From an uncultured Clostridium sp. (lineage in GTDB: Bacteria; Bacillota; Clostridia; TANB77; CAG-508): a stretch of DNA of 51,870 nt. The stretch is taken from contig CAMNMV010000004.1 in NCBI GenBank assembly GCA_946545015.1, positions 1 to 51,870 on the forward strand, written 5' to 3'. The first letter of the stretch is position 1. Every line of letters starts with the position of its first letter. The position numbers and the translations under genes were made by a program. This document shows, in pieces, positions 1-10,625 of this stretch. Below the pieces are notes generated by a model that saw only the letters and a list, made by a program, of their open reading frames with translations, made no database searches and was not told where the DNA came from.

Positions 1-1
1 T

Positions 2-3000
2 GTATCAATAATTGATTTTAAAAATATATTATTAAATATGTTAAGTTTTATTTTATTATTAATACCTAGTAGTGAAGTTATAATACAAATTACACAATAC
101 ATTTTAGGAAAAATAGTAAAACCAAAGTTAATACCTAAATTAGATTTTTCTTCTGGTATTGATGAAGAAAATACTACTTTTGTAGTTATTCCAACAATTA
201 TTAAAAATAGAAAAAAAGTAAAAGAATTAATGCATAAATTAGAAGTGTTTTATATAGCAAATAAATCTAATAATCTATATTTTGTACTTCTTGGAGATTG
301 TTCTGAAAGTGATAAAAAAGAAGAAAAATTTGATAATGAAGTAATAGAAGAAGGATTAAAACAAGTAGAATTATTAAATGAAAAATATAGAGATGAGAAT
401 AATAATAGGGAAATTTTTCATTTTATATATAGAAATAGAAGTTGGAATGAAAAAGAAGAAAAATACTTAGGTTGGGAAAGAAAAAGAGGGCTACTTAATC
501 AATTTAATGAATATATTTTAGGACATGAAAAAGATAGTTTTAGAGTAAATACTTTTGAAAATATTAAAAGAGAATATATTAGACCTAAATATATTATAAC
601 TTTAGATGCAGATACTGATTTGGTATTAAGCTCTGCATTTGAATTGGTTGGTGCAATGGCACACATTTTAAATATACCAGTAATTGATGAAAATAAAAAT
701 ATAGTTATAGATGGATATGGGATAATGCAGCCAAGAGTTGGAATAAATTTGGATATTAGTTATAAGAATTTATTTACTAAAATATTTGCAGGTGATGGAG
801 GAACAGATTCATATACAAATGCCATTTCGGATTTATATCAGGATAATTTTGGTGAAGGGATATTTACAGGAAAGGGAATATATGATGTTAATGTATTTTC
901 TAAGATAATGCAAAGTACTATTCCAGAAAATACAGTATTAAGTCATGATTTATTAGAAGGAAATTATCTAAGATGTGGATTGGTATCAGATATTATGCTA
1001 ATGGATGGATATCCAACAAAATATATTAGTTTTATTACAAGGCTTGCAAGATGGATAAGAGGAGATTGGCAACTTACAATGTGGCTTAAGAAAAAAGTTA
1101 GAACTAAATGCTATAATACAAAAAATCCATTAAATTTGATTTCTAAATATAAAATTTTAGATAATTTAAGAAGAAGTTTATTAGAAATATCAATATTTGT
1201 AGGAATCTTATATTTAGAGATTATAAAAGCTACTAACAATTACGTAATATCTAATCCTAGTTTAAGATCTCAAATTGGTGGAGCGGAAATTATTTTACTA
1301 TTAATAAGCATAATTCCGTTTGTTTTAGAATTTTTTGATTTAGTGATTTCAAAGAAAGAAGGGGAAAAGAAGCAAAGAGATTTTGAACCAAGGATTTCTG
1401 GGCTAAAAGGAATATTTTTAAGATTTATTTTAACATTTGGATGTTTACCATATAAAGCATATGTTTCAGCTAAATCAATTATTAAAACAATATATAGAAC
1501 TACAATTTCTAAAAAACATTTGTTGGAATGGACAACTTCGGAAGAAGCGGAAATTAAAGCTAAAGTAGATATATTTTCTTATTATAAACATATGATTATA
1601 AATGTTATTTTAGGGATTATATTATTTTTAATATGTAAAAAAACAGCAATAATATCTGTGCTTTGGCTAGTTATTCCATATATAATGTACAGACTAAGTA
1701 AGGAAGAGTGCAATAAATCTAGTATAGAAGTGTTAAATAAAGAGCAAAAAGACTATATTGTGGATTTAGCTAAAAAAACATGGAGTTTTTTTGAAGATTA
1801 TTTGACTGAAGAGAATAATTATCTTATTACAGATAATTATCAAGAAGATAGAAAAAATAAAATTGTTTTAAGAACTTCATCTACTAATATAGGATTATCG
1901 ATACTTGCTGTTATTTCAGCATATGATATGGATTTCATTGATATTGAAAAATGTATTTTTATTTTAAATAATATAATGAAAACAGTAAATGACTTAGAAA
2001 AATGGAATGGACATCTTTATAATTGGTATAGTATAACCGATAAAAAACCATTAATGCCTAAATATGTATCAACTGTTGATAGTGGAAATTTTGTAGGATA
2101 TTTATATGTTTTAAAGGTATTTTTAGAGAATTTAATTGGTAAGAAAGATATAGGAGAACAAAAAAATATAATTGATAACATGATTTTTGTTACTGATAAG
2201 TTAATTAATGATACTGATTTTTCTAAACTTTATGATTATGAACATCAGATATTTTCTATTGGGTTTAATGTAGAAGAAAATAAATTAACTGATTCATACT
2301 ATGATTTATTAGCATCAGAATCAAGACAAGCAAGTCTTATTGCAATAGCAAAAAAAGATATACCGACAAAACATTGGAAATATCTTAGTAGAACGTTAAC
2401 CACACTTAATGGATATAGTGGACTTGTATCTTGGTCAGGTACAGCATTTGAATATTTAATGCCTAATATTAATATTCCTAAATATGAAGGGAGTTTGCTT
2501 GATGAATCGTGTAAGTTTATGATTATGAGTCAAATAGACTATGCAAAAAAATTAAATATTCCTTGGGGAATATCAGAAGCGGCTTTTAACCTTAAAGATT
2601 TACAATCTAATTATCAATATAAGGCATTTGGAATACCATGGCTTGGACTAAAAAGGGGACTAGCAGATGAGTTTGTTATATCAAGTTATGGAAGCATTTT
2701 AGCAATTAATGATATGCCATTAGAAGTAGTAAAAAATATGCAGTTGCTAGAGCAGTATGGAATGAAAGAAAAATATGGATTTTATGAATCAATAGATTTT
2801 ACTCCTGGTAGAGTAGAGAAAAACAAAAAAGCAAGTGTTGTAAAAACTTATATGGCACATCACCAAGGGCTAATATTAGCATCATTAAATAATTTTATAA
2901 ATAATAATATAATTCAAAAACGTTTTATGAAAAATCCTGAAATTGAGGCAATAAGTATATTGTTACAAGAAAGAAAACCGGATAAATATATAGTTACAAA

Positions 3001-6000
3001 AGAAGATAAGGAAAAGATTGAAAAATTAAAATACAAAGATTATGAATCATATATAACAACAGCATATCCTAAAGTTGATGAAAAATTAATTTATGGAAAT
3101 GTTATTTCAAATGAAAATTATACAGTTGCCTTTTCACAAAAAGGACATGGATTTAGTAAATATAAAGATGTATTTGTAAATAGATTTAAGGAGACTTCTG
3201 ATTATTTACAAGGTATATATTTTTATATAAAAAATATAAAAACAAAAGATATAATGACGACAAATTATTCTCAAAATGATTTGAAGAAAGTTAGTTATGA
3301 AACTAGTTTTAGTCCAGATAAAAACGAAATAAAAATAACAAGTGGTAATATAAATGCTAAAGTAATTAATACATTAGACATAAACAATCCTGTTGAAATA
3401 AGAAGATTAGTATTAGAAAACAATGGGAATGCTGAAGAAACACTAGAGGTAAGTTCATGTTTTGAACCTGTTTTATCAACTAGAGAACAAGATTATGCTC
3501 ATCCAGCTTTTAATAATTTATTTTTGATTTATGAATATGATAAAGAAAATGAAACTTTAATTGTAAAAAGAAAAACTAGAGATGATAAAGAATCAAAATG
3601 TTATTTAATTACATCATTAGTTTCATCAGAAAAATTAAGTGAATTAGAATATGAAATAGATAAAGAGAAGCTTAAAGGAAGAGGAAATTTAGACGTTCCA
3701 AACATGATAAAAAATTCTATTCCATTTTCTAATAGAATAGGATTAGTTACTAATCCTGTAGTGAGTTTTAAGAGAGTTGTAAAAATTAAACCTGGTGAAA
3801 AAATAATATTAGATTTATTATTATCAGTAGAAGAATCTAAGGAAAATGCTATTAAAAATTTTGAAATTTATAAAAACAGTGAAAATGTAGAAAGAACATT
3901 AGAATTAGAAAAGGCAAAAGTGGATACTGAAAGTAGATATTTAGGAATAAAAGGTAGAGATATTTTGAATTTTCAAAAGATATTATCATATATTATATTT
4001 AATAATCCAGCGCGAGTTATTAATATCGATAAATGTGAAAAGAAAAAATATAAGAAATCAGAATTATGGAAATATGGAATATCAGGTGATCTACCAATTA
4101 TATTAGTGAAAATTGAAGAGGAAAGCGAAATATATCTTGTAAGAGAAATTCTTAAAGCTTATGAATTTTTCATGAATAAGAATATTCAAACTGAGCTCAT
4201 TATTTTAGATAAAGAAAAGTATAGTTATGAAAATTATGTAAGAGAAGAGATAGAAAATTGTATATTAAATAATCATATGGGATATTTAAAAAATATAAGA
4301 GGTGGAATTTATACTATATCACAAAATGAAATAAATAAAGAGGATTTAGAATTATTGGATTTTACAGCAAGTATTGTGATTAATAGTAAAATAGGAGGAA
4401 TAGAAAATAATTTAAAAGAAATAGAAGAAGAATTTATTGAAAATTATAGAGAAATAGCAAATGAAGAACAAATAAAAAATTTAGATTATGATAATAGCGA
4501 AGAATTTAATATATTAGAAGATAAACAAGATTTAAAATATTATAATGAATATGGGGCGTTTTCAAGTGATGGAAGGGAATATTTAATAAGTGTTAATAAG
4601 AATAAAAGATTACCAACAGTATGGTCCAATATACTAGCAAACGAAAAATTTGGTACTGTTATTACAGAAAGTTTGGGAGGTTATACTTGGTATAAAAATA
4701 GTAGATTAAATCGATTAACTGCATGGGAAAATGATACGATAAATGATACTCCTAGTGAATGTATATATATCAAAAATTTAGATAATCAAGAATCTTGGTC
4801 TTTAGGATTAAATCCAATGCCAGATGATAAAAATTATAATGTAATTTTTGGATTTGGATATTGCAAATATATTCATAAGAGTCAAGGAATTGAACAAGAG
4901 ATGGAAGTTTTTGTACCAAGAGAAGATAGTATAAAAGTTGGAATATTAAAATTAAGAAATACTACTTCTAGAAAGAAAAGATTAAAGATTATATATTATG
5001 CAAAGCCAGTACTTGGTGAAGATGAAATAAAATCTAATAGGTTTATGGATCTTACTTTTGATATTAATAATAATGTTTTGTATGCATCAAATTTATATAA
5101 TAATGAATTTGAAAAAGATATTATGTATGTATCATGTAGTGAAAAAATAAAATCTTACACTGGAGATAAAAGTTTCTTTTTTGGACAAGGTGGAATACAA
5201 AAACCTGATGGATTGAGAAAAATAACTTTAAATAATGAAAATTCTTTAGGAAAAAATTCTTGCATGGCTTATGAAATAGAAGTAGAATTAAAGAGTTTTT
5301 CTGAAAAAAGTATTTCAATATTATTAGGAGCGGAAGAATCCATTTTAGATGTTAAGAATATGTCTTATAAATACTCAAAGGTTGAAAATTGTATAGAAGA
5401 ATTAAGTAATGTTAAGAAATATTGGGAAGAAATTACAACTAAATGTAGAGTTGAAACACCACTGGAATCATTAAATATATTGTTAAATGGATGGTTAGCT
5501 TATCAAATTATAAGTAGTAGGCTTTATGCTAAAAGTGGATTTTATCAATCAGGAGGAGCTACTGGTTATAGAGATCAATTACAAGATACAATTGGATTAA
5601 AAATATTAGATAGAGAAATCTTAAAAAATCAAATAATTAAGCACAGTAAACATCAATTTTTAGAGGGAGATGTTGAACATTGGTGGCATGATGAAACCAA
5701 AAGGGGAATAAGGACAAGATTTTCGGACGATCTATTGTGGTTAGTTTTTGCTGTAATAGAATATATAAATTTTACAGGAGATAAACAAATATTAGATATT
5801 GAAACGTATTATTTAAAGGGGAATGAGTTAAAAGATGATGAAGATGAAAAATATGATATATATGAAGAAGGAAATATTAAAGAATCAATATATATGCATT
5901 GCATAAGAGCAATAGAAAAAAGTTTATATTTCGGTACAAATGGGTTACCTAAAATAGGTTCAGGAGATTGGAACGATGGATTTAATAAAGTTGGAAATAA

Positions 6001-6922
6001 AGGTATAGGAGAAAGCGTATGGTTAGGATTTTTTATATATTATATTTTGGATAAATTTATTCTTATTTGTGAAGAAAAAAATGATTTGAAAAGAGTTGAA
6101 AAATATAAAGAAGTAAAAGAAAAACTAAAAATTATACTTAATTCTAAAGCTTGGGATGGAAGATGGTATAAAAGGGCATTTATGGATGATGGAAACGCTC
6201 TAGGAAGCATGGAAAATGATGAATGCAAAATTGATAGTATATCTCAAAGTTGGAGTATAATTTCAAATGCAGGCGATAATGATAAAAAATATATTGCTAT
6301 GGAAAGTTTAGAAAATCATTTGGTGAATAAAGAAGAAGGAATAATCAAATTACTTGATCCACCTTTTGAAAATGGAAAATTAAATCCTGGATATATAAAA
6401 TCATACTTGCCAGGTGTAAGAGAAAATGGCGGACAGTATACACATGCTAGTTGCTGGGTAATTATTGCAGAAGCGATTCTTGGCTTTGGGGACAAAGCAT
6501 TAGAATATTTTAGAATGATAAATCCCATAGAGCATAGTAAAACTATGGAAAGTGCTAATAAATATAAAGTGGAACCTTATGTAATTTCAGCAGATATTTA
6601 TGGAGCAAATAATCTAGTAGGTAGAGGTGGATGGACTTGGTATACAGGATCTGCAAGTTGGTATTATAAAGCTGGTATAGAATATATATTAGGATTAAGA
6701 ATCGAAAATGGAAAATTAAGATTTGAACCTTGTATTCCAAGTAACTGGAAAGAATATAGTATTAAGTACAAATGGGAATCAAGTATTTATAATGTAAAAG
6801 TTAAAAATCCTAATGGGAAAAATAAAGGAGTAACAAAAGTAATTATGGATGGAAATGTAGTAGATAATAGTATTAAACTTGATGGAACAGGTAACATTTA
6901 TAATATCGAAGTAATCATCTAA
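2..6922 (+). CDS. Cyclic beta-1,2-glucan synthase-like protein (GT84 + GH94/glycoamylase-like), 5' end truncated by window edge
   Basis: Frame is open to the left edge (codons from nt 2 without stop before the ATG at 38). Motifs: TLDADTDLV, WIRGDWQL; GH94-like GGYTWYKNSRLNRLTAWEND, SGFYQSGGATGYRDQLQD, EHWWHDETKRGIRTRFSDDLLWL, GSGDWNDGFNKVG. Confidence 0.88.
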   Translation, partial: VSIIDFKNILLNMLSFILLLIPSSEVIIQITQYILGKIVKPKLIPKLDFSSGIDEENTTFVVIPTIIKNRKKVKELMHKLEVFYIANKSNNLYFVLLGDCSESDKKEEKFDNEVIEEGLKQVELLNEKYRDENNNREIFHFIYRNRSWNEKEEKYLGWERKRGLLNQFNEYILGHEKDSFRVNTFENIKREYIRPKYIITLDADTDLVLSSAFELVGAMAHILNIPVIDENKNIVIDGYGIMQPRVGINLDISYKNLFTKIFAGDGGTDSYTNAISDLYQDNFGEGIFTGKGIYDVNVFSKIMQSTIPENTVLSHDLLEGNYLRCGLVSDIMLMDGYPTKYISFITRLARWIRGDWQLTMWLKKKVRTKCYNTKNPLNLISKYKILDNLRRSLLEISIFVGILYLEIIKATNNYVISNPSLRSQIGGAEIILLLISIIPFVLEFFDLVISKKEGEKKQRDFEPRISGLKGIFLRFILTFGCLPYKAYVSAKSIIKTIYRTTISKKHLLEWTTSEEAEIKAKVDIFSYYKHMIINVILGIILFLICKKTAIISVLWLVIPYIMYRLSKEECNKSSIEVLNKEQKDYIVDLAKKTWSFFEDYLTEENNYLITDNYQEDRKNKIVLRTSSTNIGLSILAVISAYDMDFIDIEKCIFILNNIMKTVNDLEKWNGHLYNWYSITDKKPLMPKYVSTVDSGNFVGYLYVLKVFLENLIGKKDIGEQKNIIDNMIFVTDKLINDTDFSKLYDYEHQIFSIGFNVEENKLTDSYYDLLASESRQASLIAIAKKDIPTKHWKYLSRTLTTLNGYSGLVSWSGTAFEYLMPNINIPKYEGSLLDESCKFMIMSQIDYAKKLNIPWGISEAAFNLKDLQSNYQYKAFGIPWLGLKRGLADEFVISSYGSILAINDMPLEVVKNMQLLEQYGMKEKYGFYESIDFTPGRVEKNKKASVVKTYMAHHQGLILASLNNFINNNIIQKRFMKNPEIEAISILLQERKPDKYIVTKEDKEKIEKLKYKDYESYITTAYPKVDEKLIYGNVISNENYTVAFSQKGHGFSKYKDVFVNRFKETSDYLQGIYFYIKNIKTKDIMTTNYSQNDLKKVSYETSFSPDKNEIKITSGNINAKVINTLDINNPVEIRRLVLENNGNAEETLEVSSCFEPVLSTREQDYAHPAFNNLFLIYEYDKENETLIVKRKTRDDKESKCYLITSLVSSEKLSELEYEIDKEKLKGRGNLDVPNMIKNSIPFSNRIGLVTNPVVSFKRVVKIKPGEKIILDLLLSVEESKENAIKNFEIYKNSENVERTLELEKAKVDTESRYLGIKGRDILNFQKILSYIIFNNPARVINIDKCEKKKYKKSELWKYGISGDLPIILVKIEEESEIYLVREILKAYEFFMNKNIQTELIILDKEKYSYENYVREEIENCILNNHMGYLKNIRGGIYTISQNEINKEDLELLDFTASIVINSKIGGIENNLKEIEEEFIENYREIANEEQIKNLDYDNSEEFNILEDKQDLKYYNEYGAFSSDGREYLISVNKNKRLPTVWSNILANEKFGTVITESLGGYTWYKNSRLNRLTAWENDTINDTPSECIYIKNLDNQESWSLGLNPMPDDKNYNVIFGFGYCKYIHKSQGIEQEMEVFVPREDSIKVGILKLRNTTSRKKRLKIIYYAKPVLGEDEIKSNRFMDLTFDINNNVLYASNLYNNEFEKDIMYVSCSEKIKSYTGDKSFFFGQGGIQKPDGLRKITLNNENSLGKNSCMAYEIEVELKSFSEKSISILLGAEESILDVKNMSYKYSKVENCIEELSNVKKYWEEITTKCRVETPLESLNILLNGWLAYQIISSRLYAKSGFYQSGGATGYRDQLQDTIGLKILDREILKNQIIKHSKHQFLEGDVEHWWHDETKRGIRTRFSDDLLWLVFAVIEYINFTGDKQILDIETYYLKGNELKDDEDEKYDIYEEGNIKESIYMHCIRAIEKSLYFGTNGLPKIGSGDWNDGFNKVGNKGIGESVWLGFFIYYILDKFILICEEKNDLKRVEKYKEVKEKLKIILNSKAWDGRWYKRAFMDDGNALGSMENDECKIDSISQSWSIISNAGDNDKKYIAMESLENHLVNKEEGIIKLLDPPFENGKLNPGYIKSYLPGVRENGGQYTHASCWVIIAEAILGFGDKALEYFRMINPIEHSKTMESANKYKVEPYVISADIYGANNLVGRGGWTWYTGSASWYYKAGIEYILGLRIENGKLRFEPCIPSNWKEYSIKYKWESSIYNVKVKNPNGKNKGVTKVIMDGNVVDNSIKLDGTGNIYNIEVII

Positions 6923-7015
6923 AAATCTAGATAAAAATTTTTAAAAAAACTTGTATATTCAAAATAATTGTGATATATATATAATATAATCTAGTAAATG
7001 AAAGGCGGAGATTTT

Positions 7016-7756
7016 GTGGAAGAAAATTTAGAAAAAGAACAAAAGACTATACTTGTAGTAGATGATGAACAGCCAATTATAGATATATTAGTATATAATT
7101 TAAAAAAAGAAGGATATAATGTAATAGAAGCTAATGATGGTATTACAGCTGTTGATGTTGCTCTAGAGAAAAAACCAGACTTGATTTTATTAGATATAAT
7201 GTTACCAAGATTAGATGGGTTATCAGTTTGTAAAAGAATTAAAAATTCATTAAATGTTCCTATCTTAATGCTTACAGCAAAAGATGGAGAAATTGATAAA
7301 ATATTAGGATTAGAACTTGGGGCTGATGATTATATAACAAAACCATTCAGTGTTAGAGAATTAGTTGCAAGAGTAAAAGCCAATTTGAGAAAAGTAGATG
7401 CTGTTGCAAATTATAAATTAGCAAACGAAGCTGGAACAGAAAAGAAAAAAGAAAACAAAATAGTTGTAGGGGATCTAGAATTAGATTTAGATAAATTCGA
7501 AGTTAAAGTTAGAGGAGAAGTTATTGATTTAACTTTAAGAGAATTCGAAGTTCTAAAATTCTTAGCTGGAGAACCAGGTCAAGTTGTAACAAGAGAAACA
7601 TTACTTGAAAAAGTATGGGGATATGAATATTATGGAGATATAAGAACTGTTGATGTTACAGTAAGAAGAATAAGAGAAAAAATAGAAAAAGATACATCAA
7701 CACCTCAAATATTAATTACAAAAAGAGGAGTAGGTTACTATATTGTATCAAAATAA
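7016..7756 (+). CDS. OmpR/PhoB-family response regulator (WalR/PhoP-like)
   Basis: Receiver domain (VVDDEQPIIDIL, LLDIMLPRLDGL, TAKD, TKPFSVREL) plus winged-helix C-terminus. GTG 7016 is preferred over ATG 6998 because the AAAGGCGGAGA ribosome-binding site lies inside the longer ORF. Confidence 0.93.
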   Translation: MEENLEKEQKTILVVDDEQPIIDILVYNLKKEGYNVIEANDGITAVDVALEKKPDLILLDIMLPRLDGLSVCKRIKNSLNVPILMLTAKDGEIDKILGLELGADDYITKPFSVRELVARVKANLRKVDAVANYKLANEAGTEKKKENKIVVGDLELDLDKFEVKVRGEVIDLTLREFEVLKFLAGEPGQVVTRETLLEKVWGYEYYGDIRTVDVTVRRIREKIEKDTSTPQILITKRGVGYYIVSK

Positions 7757-7806
7757 TAGTAATAATAAAAATGTATTAAGTTTATAATATTAATTTATAT
7801 AGTAAA

Positions 7807-7836
7807 AAATGAAGTATTTAGATACTTCATTTTTTA
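7807..7836 (+). terminator. Rho-independent terminator
   Basis: ATGAAGTA-TTTAGA-TACTTCAT followed by T run. Confidence 0.75.
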
Positions 7837-7898
7837 TTAAAATTAAAATTTAAATTTGAATATTTAATATAAGTTAAAAATTTAAAATAAAAGGGAAT

Positions 7899-8480
7899 AT
7901 GGAAATGTATAAATTAGTGAGGAAAATAGTAGTTTTTTTATCGTGTCATATATTATTTAGGGTAAAATATGAAAATGAAAATGTTTTAAAAGATATAGAT
8001 AAATGTTTAATTTGTCCAAATCATTCAAGAATATTTGATCCATTTTTTATATATCCTAAAGTTGATAATATGTATGGCATGGCAAAATCAGAATTGTTTA
8101 AGAAAAAGTTTGTAGCTGATTTTTTAACATATCATAATATTTATCCAGTTGATAGAAACAAAGCTGATGCAAGTGTTTTAAAGAAGTCAATTAAGTTAAT
8201 TAAAGATAATGGAAAAATACGATTTCTAATTTTTCCAGAAGGAAAAGTTTTAAAAGATAAATCAGAAAGAGGAATTGTAAAAAATGGAGCTGTATATATA
8301 GCAATTCTTGCTAAAGTTCCAATAATTCCAATATATATAACAGCAAGACCTAAATATTTTTCTAGAGTTAGAGTGAAATTCGGAGAACCTATTTATTATG
8401 ATAATATAAATACTAAAGATAAAGAAAATATAGCTAAAGAAGCAAAAAAATTAATGACTAAAATTTATGAACTTGAATAA
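7899..8480 (+). CDS. plsC: 1-acyl-sn-glycerol-3-phosphate acyltransferase (PlsC family)
   Basis: NHSRIFDP (HX4D motif) and FPEGK motif. Confidence 0.85.
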   Translation: MEMYKLVRKIVVFLSCHILFRVKYENENVLKDIDKCLICPNHSRIFDPFFIYPKVDNMYGMAKSELFKKKFVADFLTYHNIYPVDRNKADASVLKKSIKLIKDNGKIRFLIFPEGKVLKDKSERGIVKNGAVYIAILAKVPIIPIYITARPKYFSRVRVKFGEPIYYDNINTKDKENIAKEAKKLMTKIYELE

Positions 8481-8500
8481 ATTTTAGTCATTATATTTTT

Positions 8501-9031
8501 CTATTTTAAAATTGAAATTTTAGTAGTATTATCAATTAATTGTATAAGTTTTTCCATAGTTATTCTATCTATTCCAACGCATCCTAAAGTAGGTTCATTT
8601 TGGGTACAGTGTAAAAATATTGCACTTCCTTTACCTGGAACATTATTAGGATTTGTTTTAATTTCAACTAAGTATTCATATTCAGTTGGAAAATCAATTA
8701 AATGTTCTGCAGAATCCCAATCTTTTTTAGTATCTTTAATATCAACTAATTGATTATAATATTTTGAATTTGAATCATCAACCCAATACATATCATCAGT
8801 AATCTGTTTATAATCTATGGTTAATTTATTTTGCATTTCTTCATTTGAATGAGTTCCTAATGCAATACCTAAGTCAAAAGTTCCTAAAGGTGTCATTTCA
8901 TTACCTTCTTTTTTTATTTCTGAAGCCCCTTTTTTTCCTATATAAGCTCTAGTTTTTATATTGTGTTCAGGGAACTCTAGTATTGCTAAACTTCCTTCTT
9001 GTACTTTTACATATATTGTATTATCTTTCAT
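8501..9031 (-). CDS. L,D-transpeptidase (YkuD)-like catalytic domain protein
   Basis: LHCTQNEPTLGCVGID resembles the H...(S/T)xGC(V/I) active-site motif. Overlaps the upstream peptidase gene by 11 nt. Confidence 0.65.
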   Translation of the reverse strand: MKDNTIYVKVQEGSLAILEFPEHNIKTRAYIGKKGASEIKKEGNEMTPLGTFDLGIALGTHSNEEMQNKLTIDYKQITDDMYWVDDSNSKYYNQLVDIKDTKKDWDSAEHLIDFPTEYEYLVEIKTNPNNVPGKGSAIFLHCTQNEPTLGCVGIDRITMEKLIQLIDNTTKISILK

Positions 9032-10421
9032 TTTCTTCTGAAGTATCCTTTCTGTTTAAATTATTAGTTTTGACTGTTTCATTAGTATTAAATCTTCTCG
9101 AAAATTCATTATAAATCATATCTAATGCACTTGTTACTTGCTCATAGTCACCTTTATCTTTTAGACATTGAATGTTTTTATAGAAATTTTCAGATATCAT
9201 TTTAATGCTACCTGCAGTCTTTAAAGTATGTTTTACAGCATCTAAATTTGAATTTATAGAATTTGCATAATTTCCATCTAGATCACCATAAGGTGCTATT
9301 GGATTTCCACCCATAGGTGATAGTTCAATAAGCAAGTCTTGAGGATAAAGTAATCTAAATAAGTCATTTGAAGATGTTGTATTTTCTTTTCCTTTTTGAA
9401 TAGTATAAGGAGTTTTTTCTTTTTTATCTATTCCATCTTCATCAATACCACGATTTTTGTAAGTTTTATGTGAGTATAATCTTGCAAACATATAATTTTG
9501 AATTTCTTTTTTTGCAATATCATCTTGACTAATGTTAAGTTCTTCTGGAGGTGTAGCTGGTCTTTGGAATATCATTCCACCTGTACTATGATAGTTTAAA
9601 TAAGCAAATAATTTATCTTGTGAATGCAATTCTTCTAATAAATTTGATATAGCCTGAGTTTCTGGCTCGATTTTAAATTCACCTGTAGAGTCTTTATCAA
9701 AAGGGCAATTAAGTGGACCTGGATGCGATACATCGATATTATTAAATCTTACAGGTTTCATATATAAAGATTCACCATTTAAAATTTGTTTTATTTGTGG
9801 ATTAAATTTGGAGTTTGCTTGAATATCAATTCCATTAGCATTAGAACTCCAAATATGTAGGCACCATTTTGGTAAATCTGGATATTTTTCTAATATATCT
9901 TTAACTTTATTTTTTATTCTTTCATATTTATCAGGTATACAATTATAATCAATTCCTTCAAAGAATGTTTGATGTCTTTTTAGGTTGTTTTCTAAATCTG
10001 GATCTGTAGTATCTGATCTATATATTTTATAGTATTCTTTACATATTTTTTCAGCTTCATCTTGTGGCATATCTTCTGGAATTAATTTTCTAATTGCTGA
10101 TGTTGAAATCAAATAGCCTTCTGGATTTAGAATTGGAACAAAGTGTATTTTAAAGTTATCTAAAACTTGTTCCCAATTTGTAGTATTTTTATCAATATCA
10201 TCCATTAGTTTAATAACAAAATCTGCTGAAATAATTTCAGAACCATGAGTTGTTCCTGTTATTACAATATCTTTAGAACCATTTCCAACAGTAAAATGTC
10301 TTATTGGTAAACCAAAAGTTGTGCTTGCTAAAGGTTCTAATTCTTTTATTATTCCATTTTGCGCAATTGATTGCATTTTATCTTCTGCTTGTTCATAATC
10401 TAAAATATTATTTTTTACCAT
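9021..10421 (-). CDS. M14-family zinc carboxypeptidase-like protein
   Basis: TGTTHGSE (HxxE zinc motif), NPEGY, LNYHSTGG, LLIELSPMGG. Confidence 0.8.
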   Translation of the reverse strand: MVKNNILDYEQAEDKMQSIAQNGIIKELEPLASTTFGLPIRHFTVGNGSKDIVITGTTHGSEIISADFVIKLMDDIDKNTTNWEQVLDNFKIHFVPILNPEGYLISTSAIRKLIPEDMPQDEAEKICKEYYKIYRSDTTDPDLENNLKRHQTFFEGIDYNCIPDKYERIKNKVKDILEKYPDLPKWCLHIWSSNANGIDIQANSKFNPQIKQILNGESLYMKPVRFNNIDVSHPGPLNCPFDKDSTGEFKIEPETQAISNLLEELHSQDKLFAYLNYHSTGGMIFQRPATPPEELNISQDDIAKKEIQNYMFARLYSHKTYKNRGIDEDGIDKKEKTPYTIQKGKENTTSSNDLFRLLYPQDLLIELSPMGGNPIAPYGDLDGNYANSINSNLDAVKHTLKTAGSIKMISENFYKNIQCLKDKGDYEQVTSALDMIYNEFSRRFNTNETVKTNNLNRKDTSEENER

Positions 10422-10555
10422 AAACTAGCTCCTTCCAATTGTGAACATATTATATACTGATTTTTTATGAATTTCAATGTGTTTTTATTAAAAACATATA
10501 TTTATACATCTAATATATAAGAAAAAATATAAAAATATAAAAGTATAAAAATACA

Positions 10556-10612
10556 AAAAACTAGAAATATATTTATGCTTATATACATAAATTTATATTT
10601 CTAGTTTTATTA
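10556..10612 (-). terminator. Terminator of the minus-strand phosphoribosyltransferase gene
   Basis: Long hairpin AAACTAGAAATATA...TATATTTCTAGTTT with inner ATTTATG/CATAAAT. Confidence 0.7.
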
Positions 10613-10625
10613 TATTTTAAAAATA

